Part shown: one piece after another, positions 45,240-57,029 of the stretch | How the letters are laid out: each line of letters begins with the position of its first letter | Position numbering within the stretch: position 1 is the stretch's first letter | DNA from: Hevea brasiliensis | Lineage: Eukaryota > Streptophyta > Magnoliopsida > Malpighiales > Euphorbiaceae | Assembly: GCF_030052815.1 (NCBI RefSeq) | Contig: NC_079496.1 | Coordinates: forward strand, 9,811,100 to 9,875,099 | Reading direction: 5' to 3' | Length of the DNA stretch: 64,000 nt | Made by a program: the position numbers and the translations under genes | Notes under the pieces: generated by a model | Told to the model about the DNA's origin: nothing | Databases searched by the model: none | Seen by the model: only the letters and a program-made list of their open reading frames with translations

Positions 45240-46640
45240 TTTTCTGCTAGGAGGTCAGCAATCACGCTACCTTTCACCGCTTTCCGGGTCATATAGACTA
45301 TGTCATATTGGGAGAGTATAACCTGCCACTTGGCTATCCTACCTGGCACGAATGGGCTTTCAAATACATACTTGATAGGATCCATCCTGGAGATAAGCCA
45401 TGTCTTGTGATTCAACATGTAGTGTTTGAGGCGATTTGCTGTCCAGGCTAACGCGCAGCAAGTCTTTTCTAAGAAAGAGTACCTTGACTCACAATCATTG
45501 AACTTCTTGCTCAGGTAATAAATGGCCCTCTCTTTTCGGCCGGTATCATCATGCTGTCCCAAAACACATCCCATAGAATTCTGTTGGACTGCCATGTACA
45601 GGATCAGAGGCCTGCCTGCCACAGGCGGGACCAATACTGGTGGGTTTGACAAATACTGCTTGATTGTCTCGAAAGCCTTTTGACAATCCGAATCCCATTG
45701 GGTAGGGTTGTTCTTCCGGAGTAGTCTGAAAATAGGCTCGGCTTTGGCAGTGAGATTAGAAATAAATCTTGAAATGTAGTTCAACTTTCCTAGAAAACTG
45801 CGCACCTCCCTTTCTGTTTTTGGGGACGGCATTTCTTGAATAGCTCGAACTTTGTCTGGATCCACTTCTATCCCTTTCTCGCTTACTATGAATCCCAACA
45901 GTTTTCCCGATCTAGCTCCGAATATGCACTTAGCAGGGTTCAGCTTCAACTGGTATTTCCTGAGCCTTTCGAACACCCTCCTTATCACCTGAACGTGGCT
46001 CTCTTCTCCCCGGGATTTGATGATCATATCATCCACATATACCTCCACTTCTTTATGCATCATATCGTGGAATAATGTGACCATTGCGCGTTGGTAAGTA
46101 GCCCCGGCATTCTTCAACCCGAAAGGCATGACCCGATAGCAAAATACCCCCCATTGGGTGATGAAAGCAGTTTTATCCTTGTTTCCTCGTCCATTGGGAT
46201 CTGATTGTACCCTGAAGCCCCATCAATGCACGAACACCTACCCAATCCCGCAGCATTGTCAACTAGCACATCAATGTGGGGGAGAGGGAAATCGTCTTTC
46301 AAGCTAGCTTTATTAAGATCCCGGTAGTCAACGCACACCCTGACTCTTCCTTCCTTCTTCATTACCGGGACGACGTTAGCCACCCATTGGGGATATTTGA
46401 CCACTTCCAAGAACCCGGCGTCATACTGTTTCTTGACTTCATCCCGAACCTTAAGCAGTGTGTCGGGATTCATTCTTCTTAGTTTCTGCTTCACCGGAAT
46501 CGTTCCTGGGATTAAGGGAATCTTGTGCGTCACTATCTGAGGGTCCAAACCCGCCATATCATCGTAGCTCCAAGAGAATACATCGAGGAATTCCTTAAGC
46601 AGACTGATCATACCTCCCAATTCTTCACTCTCCACTACCT
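45240..46640 (-). pseudogene. Reverse transcriptase and first RNase H of the Ogre-type element (one frameshift)
   Basis: The upstream frame (to 46114) starts in the RT fingers: HKIPLIPGTIPVKQKLRRMN, VRVCVDYRDLNKASLKD, and CIDGASGYNQI with the first catalytic Asp. A frame break at about 46180 then moves to the frame from 46129 with MPFGLKNAGATYQRAM and the YVDDMI active site (about 46030). RNase H follows with RSFLGKLNYISRFI, KAFETIKQYL and RAIYYLSKKFNDCE. A further frame break near 46650 separates RT from the upstream linker. Catalytic residues are kept. Confidence 0.92.
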
Positions 46641-46810
46641 TAAGTTCCCTTTTTTTCTTCTTCCGTGCCTAGGTTTATGGTGCGCGTCTCATCTCCACAA
46701 GGCACGAGGGAGGGCTCGTTCTTTTCACTATCTTTTTGTATAAGGTCTTCCTCAGAATCACTCGAAGTAATGGCAGTTATGGGGATTTCAAAATTAACCA
46801 GAGGAATTTC

Positions 46811-47026
46811 TGAATCTATTGGATTATTAGGTGTTAATTGATGAATAGTCCTGAATGAATAAAGAATAGAACGTGTTATAAGGACGGAATTAAAAGGAAA
46901 GAAAGAGAGATTTAAAATGCGCTATCAATTTATTAATATTAATGCCATAAGAAAAGGTTCATTTACAGTATTACACTTGTCATCATGGATAAAATGATCA
47001 AGTGCAGATAACCGAAGGTACTTTAC
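46811..47026 (-). other. Possible intron between protease/G-patch and RT of the Ogre-type element
   Basis: The G-patch frame ends VLNLE followed at once by TAA, overlapping a donor-like GA|GTAAAG (47026-47025). The next 200 bases are AT-rich and non-coding on the minus strand. Acceptor-like CCAATAG and ATTCAG follow near 46817 and 46811, and the frame resumes as an acidic linker (EIPLVNFEIPI). A spliced intron at this place is a known trait of Ogre elements. The exact acceptor and phase could not be fixed because a nearby homopolymer changes frame. Confidence 0.4.
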
Positions 47027-47607
47027 TCGAGATTGAGTACAGGGATATCCTCCGTTGTCCAGTTATCCAGCTCTTGCCCCTCAGTCATTGGCGAAACTAG
47101 GGCCTCATACAAAGAATCCAGTTGGATGACATCTATGGATGGATCATCGGGTGATTCTTCTGTACTTGCCGGATGTTGAATGACCGGTTTAGTGAAGATC
47201 TCCGTAATTCTCGGGACTATTTTCATCTTTCCCATCTCCTGGTCGAACCTCTGATGCCGAAGTATTTTCCTCATCCAGAACCGCCCATCCACGAGGGCAT
47301 CCTCCTCATATCCCAAACCATAACGGCCTATCTTCTGAATAGCCGGTATAGGTTCCACGATTCCTTGCAGTGCGGTGCCCAAGCCTTTCCCCTCTTGATA
47401 CCCGTTCCTTGACATCACCTTGGCCACCATAGCCATAGCCCCCTCATTTCCGTTGTCTTGCAATTCAAGGGCCTGGAAAGAACTCTCCAATGACTCCTCG
47501 ACCGCTTCCACATAAGGAAGTGATTGCGGCTTGGTAACCAATATGGCTTCTTCACCCCTTACAGTGATGATTTTGCCGTCCTTAATGTATTTGATCTTCT
47601 GGTGCAA
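47023..47607 (-). CDS. Protease-RT linker with G-patch motif
   Basis: In the same frame as the protease, after one in-frame TAA (47613-47611), the sequence HQKIKYIKDGKIITVRGEE leads to AKVMSRNGYQEGKGLG, a G-patch-like glycine motif, and IGRYGLGYE. It ends at VLNLE before a stop, where Ogre-type elements usually have their intron. G-patches bind RNA or RNA helicases; a role in the element is inferred only. Confidence 0.75.
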   Translation of the reverse strand: MHQKIKYIKDGKIITVRGEEAILVTKPQSLPYVEAVEESLESSFQALELQDNGNEGAMAMVAKVMSRNGYQEGKGLGTALQGIVEPIPAIQKIGRYGLGYEEDALVDGRFWMRKILRHQRFDQEMGKMKIVPRITEIFTKPVIQHPASTEESPDDPSIDVIQLDSLYEALVSPMTEGQELDNWTTEDIPVLNLE

Positions 47608-47610
47608 AGT

Positions 47611-49023
47611 TTAAGGAACAGCATTCGCAGAATGGATCCACGGCCTTCCCAACAGCATAGTGTAAGCCGGCTCAATGTTCATCACCTGGAACGTGATGTT
47701 GAAAGTACATGCACCGACTTGGATTGGCAAGTCAATGTCTCCCAGTACTTCTCTCCTTGTACCGTCAAAGGCTCTTACCACCATCGCGCTCTGACGTATA
47801 TGCGATTGGTCGACCGGTAGCCTGGCTAAGGTTGCGCTAGGCAGTACATTAAGGGCCGATCCGTTATCGATGAGAACTTTGGCCACTATACAACCCTTGC
47901 ACTTCACAGTTACATGCAGAGCTTTATTGTGCCCTAAGCCTGCGGGATCTACCTCCTCTTCAGAAAAGGCTACAAAGTTGGAAGCCTGGATTTGTTCTAC
48001 TATCTTCTCAAACTGTCCCGGTGTGATGTCGGGGTTCACAAAGGCTTGATCCAGGATTCTCTGCAAGGCTTGTCGGTGGACCTCAGAGCTCAGGATCAGT
48101 GATAATAGTGAAATTCGGGCAGGTGTCTTCCTCAATTGCTCCACTACATCATACTCACTCTGTTTCATTATTTGGAGCAGTAGTTCTTCCTCTTCTTTAT
48201 GTTCAGTAGGTTCTACTTCCCCTGCTTTCTCAACCTCCTCTTCTGTATTTTTTGATGACTCTCCCATTTTTACTTTCCCTTTCCTCTTTTCTCTTTCTTC
48301 ATCCCCGTAACACCTCCCACTTCGAGTTATAAACTCAACTTCTTGCCCAGGTGGAGAGGACTTTGTTGCGATAACGGGCCGAGAACTGGTTTGGGGAGTA
48401 ATGTTGCTGGTAGGTCCAGCATAAGTCATTCTGAAATGCTCGTGAGGAGCGAAACATAGTTTTGGTGGTGCCGGAGGTGAGGCGAGACTGGGAGCGGATG
48501 TACTGCTTGACGCATCCTGAGTGAAAACTTGGAAGTTATAGTTCCAAGGGACAGCGTGAGTATTGGTGATGGGGAGCTGGGGTGGAGTTTGGATAACTGC
48601 ATCGGCGGTGAGGCTACCGGGGTGAGAAGGTGATTCGGGCTTGGAGGTAGAAGCAGTTTGGCTGAACCTAGTGGTGTTCACTCCCTCTTCCGTCTTTGAC
48701 CTCTTCTGATATCTCAGAACCTTGAGAGATAATAAGTTCCGGACCTCTTGCCTGAACCCCTTACAATCTCGCAACTCATGGTCAGCTGCCCCTCCATGGT
48801 AAGGACACCCCGTACTTTCTTCGAATCCCGCTACCTGAGGGCAAAGGTAGCATTCCCTCGTTGCTACAGCAAAAATCTCCTCAAAGTATGGAACCAGCTT
48901 ATCCATTTCTGGTGTTGATCCCTCTCCCTTAGACTCTATCATATTTACACCACTGCCCGCATTATGGTTAGGTAGTGGGTTTGAGGTGACATTGGGGAGG
49001 GAACCATTTCCCTCGATCTTCAA
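47611..49023 (-). CDS. Gag C-terminus and aspartic protease of the Ogre-type element
   Basis: 470 codons. A CCHC-like segment near the start (CYLCPQVAGFEESTGCPYHGG...HELRDC) is followed by a long Ser/Pro-rich and acidic linker, then the retropepsin block VLIDNGSALNVLPSATLARL, with DNGS in place of the common DSGA, and TMLLGRPWIHSANAVP. The frame ends at a TAA exactly where related proteins continue into the next block, so this stop looks like a point mutation. Confidence 0.85.
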   Translation of the reverse strand: MKIEGNGSLPNVTSNPLPNHNAGSGVNMIESKGEGSTPEMDKLVPYFEEIFAVATRECYLCPQVAGFEESTGCPYHGGAADHELRDCKGFRQEVRNLLSLKVLRYQKRSKTEEGVNTTRFSQTASTSKPESPSHPGSLTADAVIQTPPQLPITNTHAVPWNYNFQVFTQDASSSTSAPSLASPPAPPKLCFAPHEHFRMTYAGPTSNITPQTSSRPVIATKSSPPGQEVEFITRSGRCYGDEEREKRKGKVKMGESSKNTEEEVEKAGEVEPTEHKEEEELLLQIMKQSEYDVVEQLRKTPARISLLSLILSSEVHRQALQRILDQAFVNPDITPGQFEKIVEQIQASNFVAFSEEEVDPAGLGHNKALHVTVKCKGCIVAKVLIDNGSALNVLPSATLARLPVDQSHIRQSAMVVRAFDGTRREVLGDIDLPIQVGACTFNITFQVMNIEPAYTMLLGRPWIHSANAVP

Positions 49024-49032
49024 CCACCCGTT

Positions 49033-50547
49033 TCAGATTAAAGCGTGCACTCTCCCTCTGAGTGCCCCGCAGTTGTCGGTTGAATGCCCTTGTGCTCCTC
49101 CATGATACTCACAACGGGCAGTGGCATCATACCACCTGGGATATGGCGGCTGGATTGGGTCTAAGGGGACTGGTACGATTTGGTTTATACCGACAAGGTA
49201 TCGGTATATTTCACTGAGAGGGAGGGGAAGAGGTGGATCAGGGTTCCTTGGAGGTCTCGGGTTGTTTTGTGGTGGTCTTGGTTGAACGGGAGGAGGAGGT
49301 GGTCTTGGTTGAAAATTTATATGTGGGGGATATTGTGGGCGTGGTTGCGGATAATTAGGGAAAAGAGGTGGAATGTTGGCGATGGTTTGGCCATGAGAAG
49401 AAGGATATGGCCGGTAATTATTTTGGGGAAACTGGGAGTAATTATTCTGACGGGTGACAGAGTGCACATCACCCTCCTTCTTCTTGCCAAAGCTGGCAGT
49501 CTTCTTCACAGGGTTCTCAGCCAACTCCTGTAGTCTTCCTATTCTCAGATTAGCTTCAATTCTCTCACCAGCTTGGATGATATCTGAGAAGCTGTTGGAG
49601 GTATTTCCAATCATCAGGTTGAAGTAGGGAGCCTTCAATGTTTCGATGAATAGGGAGCAGAGTTCATTGTCGGTCACCGGAGGATATACTTCTGCAGCCT
49701 TCTCCCTCCATCGTTGGGCATACTGCTTGAAACCTTCCCGGTCTTTCTGTACCAGGTTCTGGAGGTCCCTCCTTGTGGGTGCCGCATCACAATTGAATTT
49801 GTACTGCTTTAGAAAGGTATCGGCTAAATCCTTCCAGGAGTGCAGCTTGCTCCTGTCCAATTGTATGCACCATCTCAGAGCTGCTCCGGAGAGGCTCTCG
49901 TGAAAGAAGTGAATGAGAAGTCTATCGTCTTCATAAGGCGCATTTTGGCAATGTAGGTTGCTAGGTGGATGCGGGATCTGAGTTTCCGATGTACTTGTCG
50001 AAATCCGAACCTTGAATTTGGGTGGTACCACCACATCCGCACTAATCTCGCGATTTACACATCGACTGAACCATACATGTTCAGCCCCTCTATTGCTCTC
50101 AGTCTTTCTTCTAGAGCCGATAGTTTCTCGTTTTCTCTCGCCCTATGTTCTCCTTCCACCGTATGATACGCTCCTCCAACTGGGAGCTGAGGGGTGGAGT
50201 AAACTGGAGGGATCGGGATTGAAGGGTGAGGCTCGGCATTTGAGATAGCCGGGTAATAGGAAAAAGGTAGGTCATTATTTATGGTCACCGGATTGACAAA
50301 GGATCGTCGTCCGGGATTGATGGTGGAAAGTGAAGGAGGTTGAAGCGTAGTGAGAATCAACCGTTGTAGGAGGTGGGGGAGGTAATGGTAGGTTAGGGTC
50401 TGAAGTGGGCCTATTTTGGGACATCTCCCTCATCATCTTCATAAGTTCTGAAACCTGGTCTTTTAGTTCAGACACTTGCCCCTGTAGGTTCTGTACTTGT
50501 TCCTGGTCTTCCATTAGTCTTCTTGTTCGAGATCTTGTTAAGTACAC
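49033..50547 (-). pseudogene. Gag of the Ogre-type element (frameshifted)
   Basis: The N-terminal part (50547 to about 50275) starts with TRSRTRRLMEDQEQVQNLQG and a short coiled coil (VSELKDQVSELMKMMRE). A second frame (50360-50055) follows with LEERLRAIEGLNMYG. The main gag frame 50034-49033 carries the retrotransposon gag block (FFHESLSGAALRWCIQLD, WKDLADTFLKQYKFN, RRDLQNLVQ, FKQYAQRWREKAAEV, LCSLFIETLKAPYF) and a Pro-rich tail ending in a partial zinc-binding CEYHGGAQGHSTDNC. At least two small frame breaks separate the parts. Confidence 0.88.
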
Positions 50548-50999
50548 TCGCTGGGGTTGAACCGTGTGCTTGGTCAGACTTGCGTTGTTAGAAGCAATAT
50601 TGATTTCCTGTAAGGGTAAAAAAATTTAAATGAATTTTAAATTTTGCAAAGAAACTAAAAGTTCTGGTCTGGACGAAGGATACAGTGGCATTTGAGAGCC
50701 AGGTTGGGAATCTGCAAAAAGGATAATCGCATCAACTTTATCATGGCATCGTTCGATAGTCTGACTGCGAATGACGGGATTGAATGCGCATTTATGATAC
50801 CTGTCCATATAGCGCATTTCAATTTTTCACATAACCCTAGCGAGGAAGTTCCTACGGGAGTCATACTATTCATTCACAAATTTTGCTAAACAATGGTCCA
50901 AAAATCACTTCATTAACTGAGTAATTTGTACATCGTATCTTTTACATTGGCCTAGGCTCTGGAAGGTTCTTTATAATAAGATGACATTTTCTGAGATAC

Positions 51000-52825
51000 T
51001 CATATAACCTTTCTTCTTGCTTGGCGGGGTCGAATGCTTTCAGAGCGCATCGAATCTGTGTAATAATTCTTGTTTTCCCGTGCTATCGTTCTTTCCAGCT
51101 GGTCCACATTCTCTTTCAACTCTTGATAGAGAGCAGTTTGTTTTTCCCTTTCCTTTCTTTCCTTAGCACACTCTTTCAAGATATCGTCGATGAGTTGTGC
51201 CTGTCCTTTCAATTCGAGCTTCTTCTTCTTACTTTCTTGCTTATATTCTTCGACGAGTACCTCTTGGTATTTCATCTTTTCCTGAAACTTACTATTCTGT
51301 ACTTTCGCTTCTTTTACCTCAGCTTGGAGAGAGTCTCTTTCCCTTTCCCACTGTACCTCTTGCTCCTCGAACCCCATCCTTTCGGCCCTTACCTCTTCCT
51401 TAAGTCTTCTTACTCTTCTTTTAAGTTTCTGCTGTTGGTCCTTCAGCTGTTTTATTTGTTCCTGCAGTTGTGAGTTCTCAGTATTAGCCTCTCGTAGTGA
51501 GTCATCAAGATGGCCATTCGTTTCTTCTAATAGGACATCTCGGAGCGGGTTGCTGTCTTCGAATTTCACAGTTGAATGTTCTCGGTCCCTGTCAGCCCTC
51601 CATTTAAGATAATCGCCCGAAGTGCTTGGGCCTTTAGGCGATCTCTCCATCAGAGTGACGTTTTCCCAAGATTTGCGAGCCTTTTTCAACCCTTCTTCTC
51701 CTTTGAGCTCGTGGTAGAAGCGACCTTGGTGGTATTCTTCAATGTTGATCACAGACTGTGTTGAGCCGAACTGCCTCATTACCAATGTCGGAGTGTAACT
51801 TGTGTATCCGGTTACTCCGATCAGGGACACCGACTGAATACCCCCTGTACCGATCAAAACGGGTTGGCTTGACGTCCACAGCTTCCTCCAACAGTAATCA
51901 TGGCTATTGAAACTCAAAATCCGTTCCCACCACTGTTTTTCATTCTTCGGGCTGATCACTAACCGGATCATCTTCTCAATGGGAGGCTGGTCAAGGTACC
52001 AAGTCAATCCTTTTGTCTCCACGGGACACATGTGACTGATAGTCCAGAGGTATAACAACTGAGAGCAACACTTAATGGACCCTTTCCCCTGTTGTCTGCA
52101 GTAAGTTAGGGTTAACAAGGTTTCTGCAAGAATTGCTGGTATCGGATTGATCCCCTGCCTTTCTATTGTCCAAAATACCTCCATCAGGCCGCAAGTGATG
52201 ATCCCCAATGGCCCCGGAATGTAATCAGACCGTAGATTCCCAAAGCGAGAGCTACCAAGCCCTACCCATCGCTTTCTCTTGGAGGCATTGATCTAAACAT
52301 TTCGAGATATGTCCAATACCAACCATGTGTTTTTCCTTGGCGTTTCTTTGGACTTTACTTCTCCGGGAGAACCCAACATATGTGCCAACCGCTTCTGTGT
52401 CCGCCTATGATCGAGGTGTAAGTAGATCCGTTCGCAATGAGTATGGGATCCCCAAAGAATGCCTGATATTCTTCCATAGTGGGGACCGTATCAATGTCAT
52501 TGAAAGAGAATACCCCGTACTTAGGATTCCAAATCGACAACATGGCTTTTAATGCCGAGATTTGGACCTTGACTTGCATTAAGGTTGCAATCCTCCCGTA
52601 CTTCTCTTCAAAACGTGCCTTGGCCTGATCGGGAAGCGACCTCCATCCGTTAGACAGACCCTCTAGGCTGTTCATTCTGACCTCTATTTTATTCAGATCT
52701 AGCGAAGGTAGCGAGCTAGCAGGTGCCTCGGAAGCATCATTTTGCGAGGGTACCGGACTATGAGCTGATTCGGACCAAAGTTTAGCATTCTGAATCTTTT
52801 CTGCCGACTGACTCGAGGATGCCAT
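51000..52825 (-). pseudogene. Ogre ORF1 (DUF7745-type domain plus coiled coil), frameshifted
   Basis: ORF1 lies between the primer-binding site and gag, as in Ogre elements. From ATG at 52825 (MASSSQSAEKIQNAKLWSES) it reads through LMQVKVQISALKAMLSIWNP and NDIDTVPTMEEYQAFFGDP, the pattern of the plant DUF7745 family. A frame break near 52400 shifts it; the downstream frame starts within WTIERQGINPIPAILAETL and KNEKQWWERILSFN, and then forms a long charged coiled coil (about 51050-51520 on the plus scale). The function is unknown. Confidence 0.8.
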
Positions 52826-53680
52826 GGTAAAAATGGTGCCTATCCTTTTACAGACTCTTGGTTTGGTAACGCCTGCGGGAAAATTTGTTAGCAAGATAAA
52901 TTCGGGTAATTTTGAATCATACTGTTGACAAGGTGACACATACACATTTATCAAAGTAGGAAAATGTGTAGGTGTTTCAGTAGAATTCAAGATTACCCTC
53001 ACAAAATGAACAAAAGGAAGTCAAAACAGAGCAAGGTAAGAGTAAACATGTCCCTTTTTGTCCTATAATAGGGAGACTCCTGATACCGGATAAGCGCTAC
53101 CTATCTGGACAGTTCTATCTTATAAGGTAGTTTACTACGGCTTTCAGCTATCGTGATAGTTTAGCTCAGGATCTATTTTCCTAAAAGCCACAGGTTCCCA
53201 AATTGCCCCATCAGAATGTGAGAGCCCCATTCTACCCTCATGATATTATCGGAAAATTCCACGGGTATCACGGTGAATAGAATGAGTTTCAATTTGAGCA
53301 GAAGCCTTCACGGATACTAACGGGGTAAAACCCACTGCATCGCTACATGACCCCCTCCTACTTTCCTAAAAGGGTAAGAAAGCCCGGGTTAGGACCATAG
53401 TGTGTGAGGACATTGTGTGAGTGTTCAGTGTGTGAAGGGACACCTTTACCTCTTCCCAATTTAGGGGGATTTTGTTTTTCCATTTTTCCCTTTTTTCCCT
53501 TTTTTGAAAGGAAGAGCACTGTAAGGAATAGGACAGGTAAAACAAACAAAATAGTTAGCAGCAATAATAATTAACGCATACAACATCGCCGAATGAGCCT
53601 ATCTAACTATAATTTGATAGGGCAAAATTTGATCGGACAAAATTAAATCTACTTTTGGACCACTAGACCGGGGTACCTAT

Positions 53681-53699
53681 GTCCCCAGTGGAGTCGCCA
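53681..53699 (-). other. Primer-binding site of the Ogre-type element, tRNA-Arg type
   Basis: On the minus strand TGGCGACTCCACTGGGGAC begins three bases after the 5' LTR. The TGGCGACTCCACTGGGG site is the one I associate with Ogre elements, where tRNA-Arg was proposed as primer. Confidence 0.75.
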
Positions 53700-54114
53700 A
53701 GCTGTCGCAATGGGATTTTGCGGTCGCCTGGACGATCACTCACCGAAGTGGGAAAGAGTGAGGAGTCGCCACCTTAGTTTTGAGGGAAACTAAAGAAAAC
53801 CATTTGGGGAAATAAATTAAAAATGAAACCACTTCAAGACAGAGATTCTAGGTTCGGGGTTCGTAAACGGGTGGGGAAGGTGTTAGGCACCTCACCTCGT
53901 CCCTTAACAAAGGTAAGTAGATTTAACTTTACACTTTCAAATTTGATAATTAGGAAGGCTCGAATGAATATGTTACCCTTCTGATATAGGGGAATATTTG
54001 CTTTCTCACCATTTGGATTACCCAGATACATAAGTAAATGAGACAACCTTAGTGAGTTGAAGTTGAGTTATGTCTTTTGCTTGCGAGATTATTCTGCATA
54101 TTTATTAAAATTTG

Positions 54115-54500
54115 ATTTGGAGATCGGATAAGAACTCTCCTCCGATCTCTTTTGAATATTTATTGGGGTTTTGAATTGGAGACCGGATAAGAACTCTCCT
54201 CCGATCCCTTTAAATATGTATTAAAAATTTTGGATCGGAGATCGGATAAGAACTCTCCTCCGATCTCCTTTAATGGTTCATTAAAATTTTGGACTGGAAA
54301 CCAGATAAGAACCCTCCTCCGATCTCGTTTAAGAGTATTGAGATTTTTGGATTGGAGACCGGATAAGAACTCTCCTCCGATCTTCTTTTATTGGGATTTC
54401 GGGTTGGAGACCAGATAAGAACTCTCCTCTGATCTCCTTTAACTGTTGATTTAAAACTTTTAGGCAAGGATAGGATAAGGACTCTTCCGACCTCTTCTAT
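54115..54500. repeat. About 58 bp minisatellite in the right Ogre LTR
   Basis: Same six-copy array as in the left LTR, with a few base differences (for example ACCAGATAAG for ACCGGATAAG in one copy), so copy number has not changed since the LTRs were formed. Confidence 0.88.
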
Positions 54501-56868
54501 TTTGACGGACTCGACAAAGACTTTTCCGACCTTTAAAAATTTAACCACGCCACGGGTCCTAAGAACCTAAAACTAAGAATTACGCATTCAAAAATGCCGG
54601 GATAAGGTTTCGGATACCTGTGGATCGAACGGGAACACTAGACTTGATTCATCGACCTTTTCATGTAGTCATTTTACCAAATCTATTAACATCCGATCTA
54701 TTCTGTTTTGTTTACTTTGGTTCTATTTCGCTTTATGACATCTTGCCGAATTGCTGTTTACGTCAGCCTAATAGTTTGGCTATCTTCCTGACGTGTTATT
54801 CATTTTTTTTCTTTTAAAAGAGACCTCTAAGTTGCAGTTACCTACGTTTACCCAACCATTTACATACTACTAGGAGTTTGAAAACTTGCTTTCAGAAATG
54901 ATAAAGATTAATAAAAATGAACTGATCACTAAAGAGATGATTTGGGAGTGTCATTCTTTAGGGATCGTTTGTGCAAAAGTAATCTTGAAGAAAGTCACAG
55001 ATGTAAGAAGAACAAAGAAAATGCGGAAAGTAAATATAGGCACTTAATAAAACTGAGCTCTTACCTGTAAGGAGCCAATTTTATTGAAATAACTATGGGG
55101 TGTCGAATGGTGATAAGGCAACGGATTGATTGGCCTGAGGGTGGTGTTCTTCGTGAACTGGAGGGTACTTAGCTAAAATGCGATCAGATCAAGATAGAAA
55201 GAACCGAGTGATATGAAGTTGAGCTTGGACAGTGAAAACAGAGATGATAAAAGGCAGAAAGTGAGAGTATGACCAGATAATGAAAAAACTGGAAATGTAG
55301 AGTTCCAGTATTCAGAATCTCTTCAAGAAAACACTTCAGAAAACTAGTTTCAAAAGTCTTTTTAATCGACACTTCTAAGTAGCGAGTAACAAACTAAATG
55401 AACTTTGAGTTCCTCTGCTATAATAACAGCCTCTTGTCTATTTTTCCGTCCGTCCCTTGAACAGTTTTTATGCAGGTATTTATAGGAATCGGGTGCTCTT
55501 CGTGAAGGGTCAGGATTTATTTTGAGGGAGATGGAGGGTCAAGATTTCGAAGGACATGATCGGAGGTTCAGGAATTAAAGAGAATCAAAATGAATGGTTG
55601 AGATCACTCTTCATAATATTTGTCCTTTTCTTCTTTCCATCTGACGGTCCAAATTTCCTTGTCCGGAACGATCTGAGGGCTAAGAGCGAAAGACGCTGGT
55701 ATTATCGTCTTCTCTCTTGATCTAAGGGTTCTGGGTTTGTCCTTACAAGTGGGATCAACGGTGGAGATTGGAATGTACAGGACTGTCATGACATACCACG
55801 GCACTGTCCAAGATTAAGGCGATTCTTAGGCGTGCGGTGGAGATCTCGTTTGCAACGCCTTAACTACCTCGGCTCTGATTCTGACGACGGTTATTGGGAT
55901 TTGTCTTATTCTTTTTGCCTACCGATCCCTCCTCTTTCTGATCTCTTTCACATGTTCTTTCCGACCTTTCATGCTGGTCTCCCACCTTCCGATCTACTAT
56001 TCCGATCTTTTCCCTTCTTCAGGTCCGGTCTGGTCAAAGCATTAATTGTCCCTCGATTCCCGAAGCGTCCGCTTCGTTTTCTGCTTAGCAATAAATGCTC
56101 GTTTTCCCCTATATATACCCCTGACAACAGAGACATTTCCTTCATCCGATTCTCCTCTCTTCCTTCTTACTTGCCCTGTTCTAGCTGCTCCGGTGAAAGT
56201 TCCGGCCATGATTGTGATTTTTGATCCCTTTCTGATGAGCTTCTTTAACCACCGGCTGAAAATTTATGATCCCGGTGATCGCATAACCCTAACTAACGAT
56301 GGTGAGAGAACTGGATTTGACCGATCTGTGTTGCGGACCTTGGTTGTACCGATCTCGAGTCGCTCAACTGAGTTCATTCGGCTTCTCATCACATTGAGTG
56401 TTCCGACAGCGATTTCCTCCCACATTGGGTGCTCCGACAGCGAATTAAGTTCCGATCGGCGGCAGTATCCTTGGGATCAGTTATAAACTGATCCTTAGAT
56501 CAGATCTCCAATGTATTCTGATCCTTAGAGATCGCCCAAATGATGTAGTTAGAACTTTATTGTAATCCGATCCCTAGAGATCGCCCAAATGATGTAATCC
56601 GAACTTTTGGAAATAAAGACTTCATTTTGTCGATTATCATCTTATTATTATTTTTGCATTGATTATTTTCGATCTCTAATGTGATTATCCGATCTGGTTC
56701 TTTACCTGAATGACACTTAACTGATCAAAATATTCAACTTATTATGCCGATCTCCAATTAACCGATCTCGGAACATTCGAATATTTGAGAGAAGTGTCTG
56801 AATAGCTGTCGAGTCCCACCAATCGATGCGTTGCCTAGAACCTCGCGAGCATTAAATGCTCGGACTAG

Positions 56869-56876
56869 TATAAATA
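56869..56876 (+). promoter_or_regulatory. Plus-strand TATA box in the right Ogre LTR
   Basis: TATAAATA, in the same context as the left copy, 161 bases before the ATG of the antisense unit. Confidence 0.6.
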
Positions 56877-57029
56877 GGGGTGGGAGGGTTAGCCAGTTGT
56901 TCTCTCATTCCATTTTCAATCCCCTGCTCACAACTTCGAAGTTCTCTCGCTTTCTCAAGTTCTTCCGACGATCGACTCGGTAAGGGCTTTGATCTTCTTT
57001 TTTGTTTAAGTTCTTTATTTCTTTTGAAA

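Noticed and set aside
49180..49533. Plus-strand open frames over Ogre gag and ORF1 (also 51021-51473)
   Set aside because: Antisense shadows of the Pro-rich gag tail and the ORF1 coiled coil.
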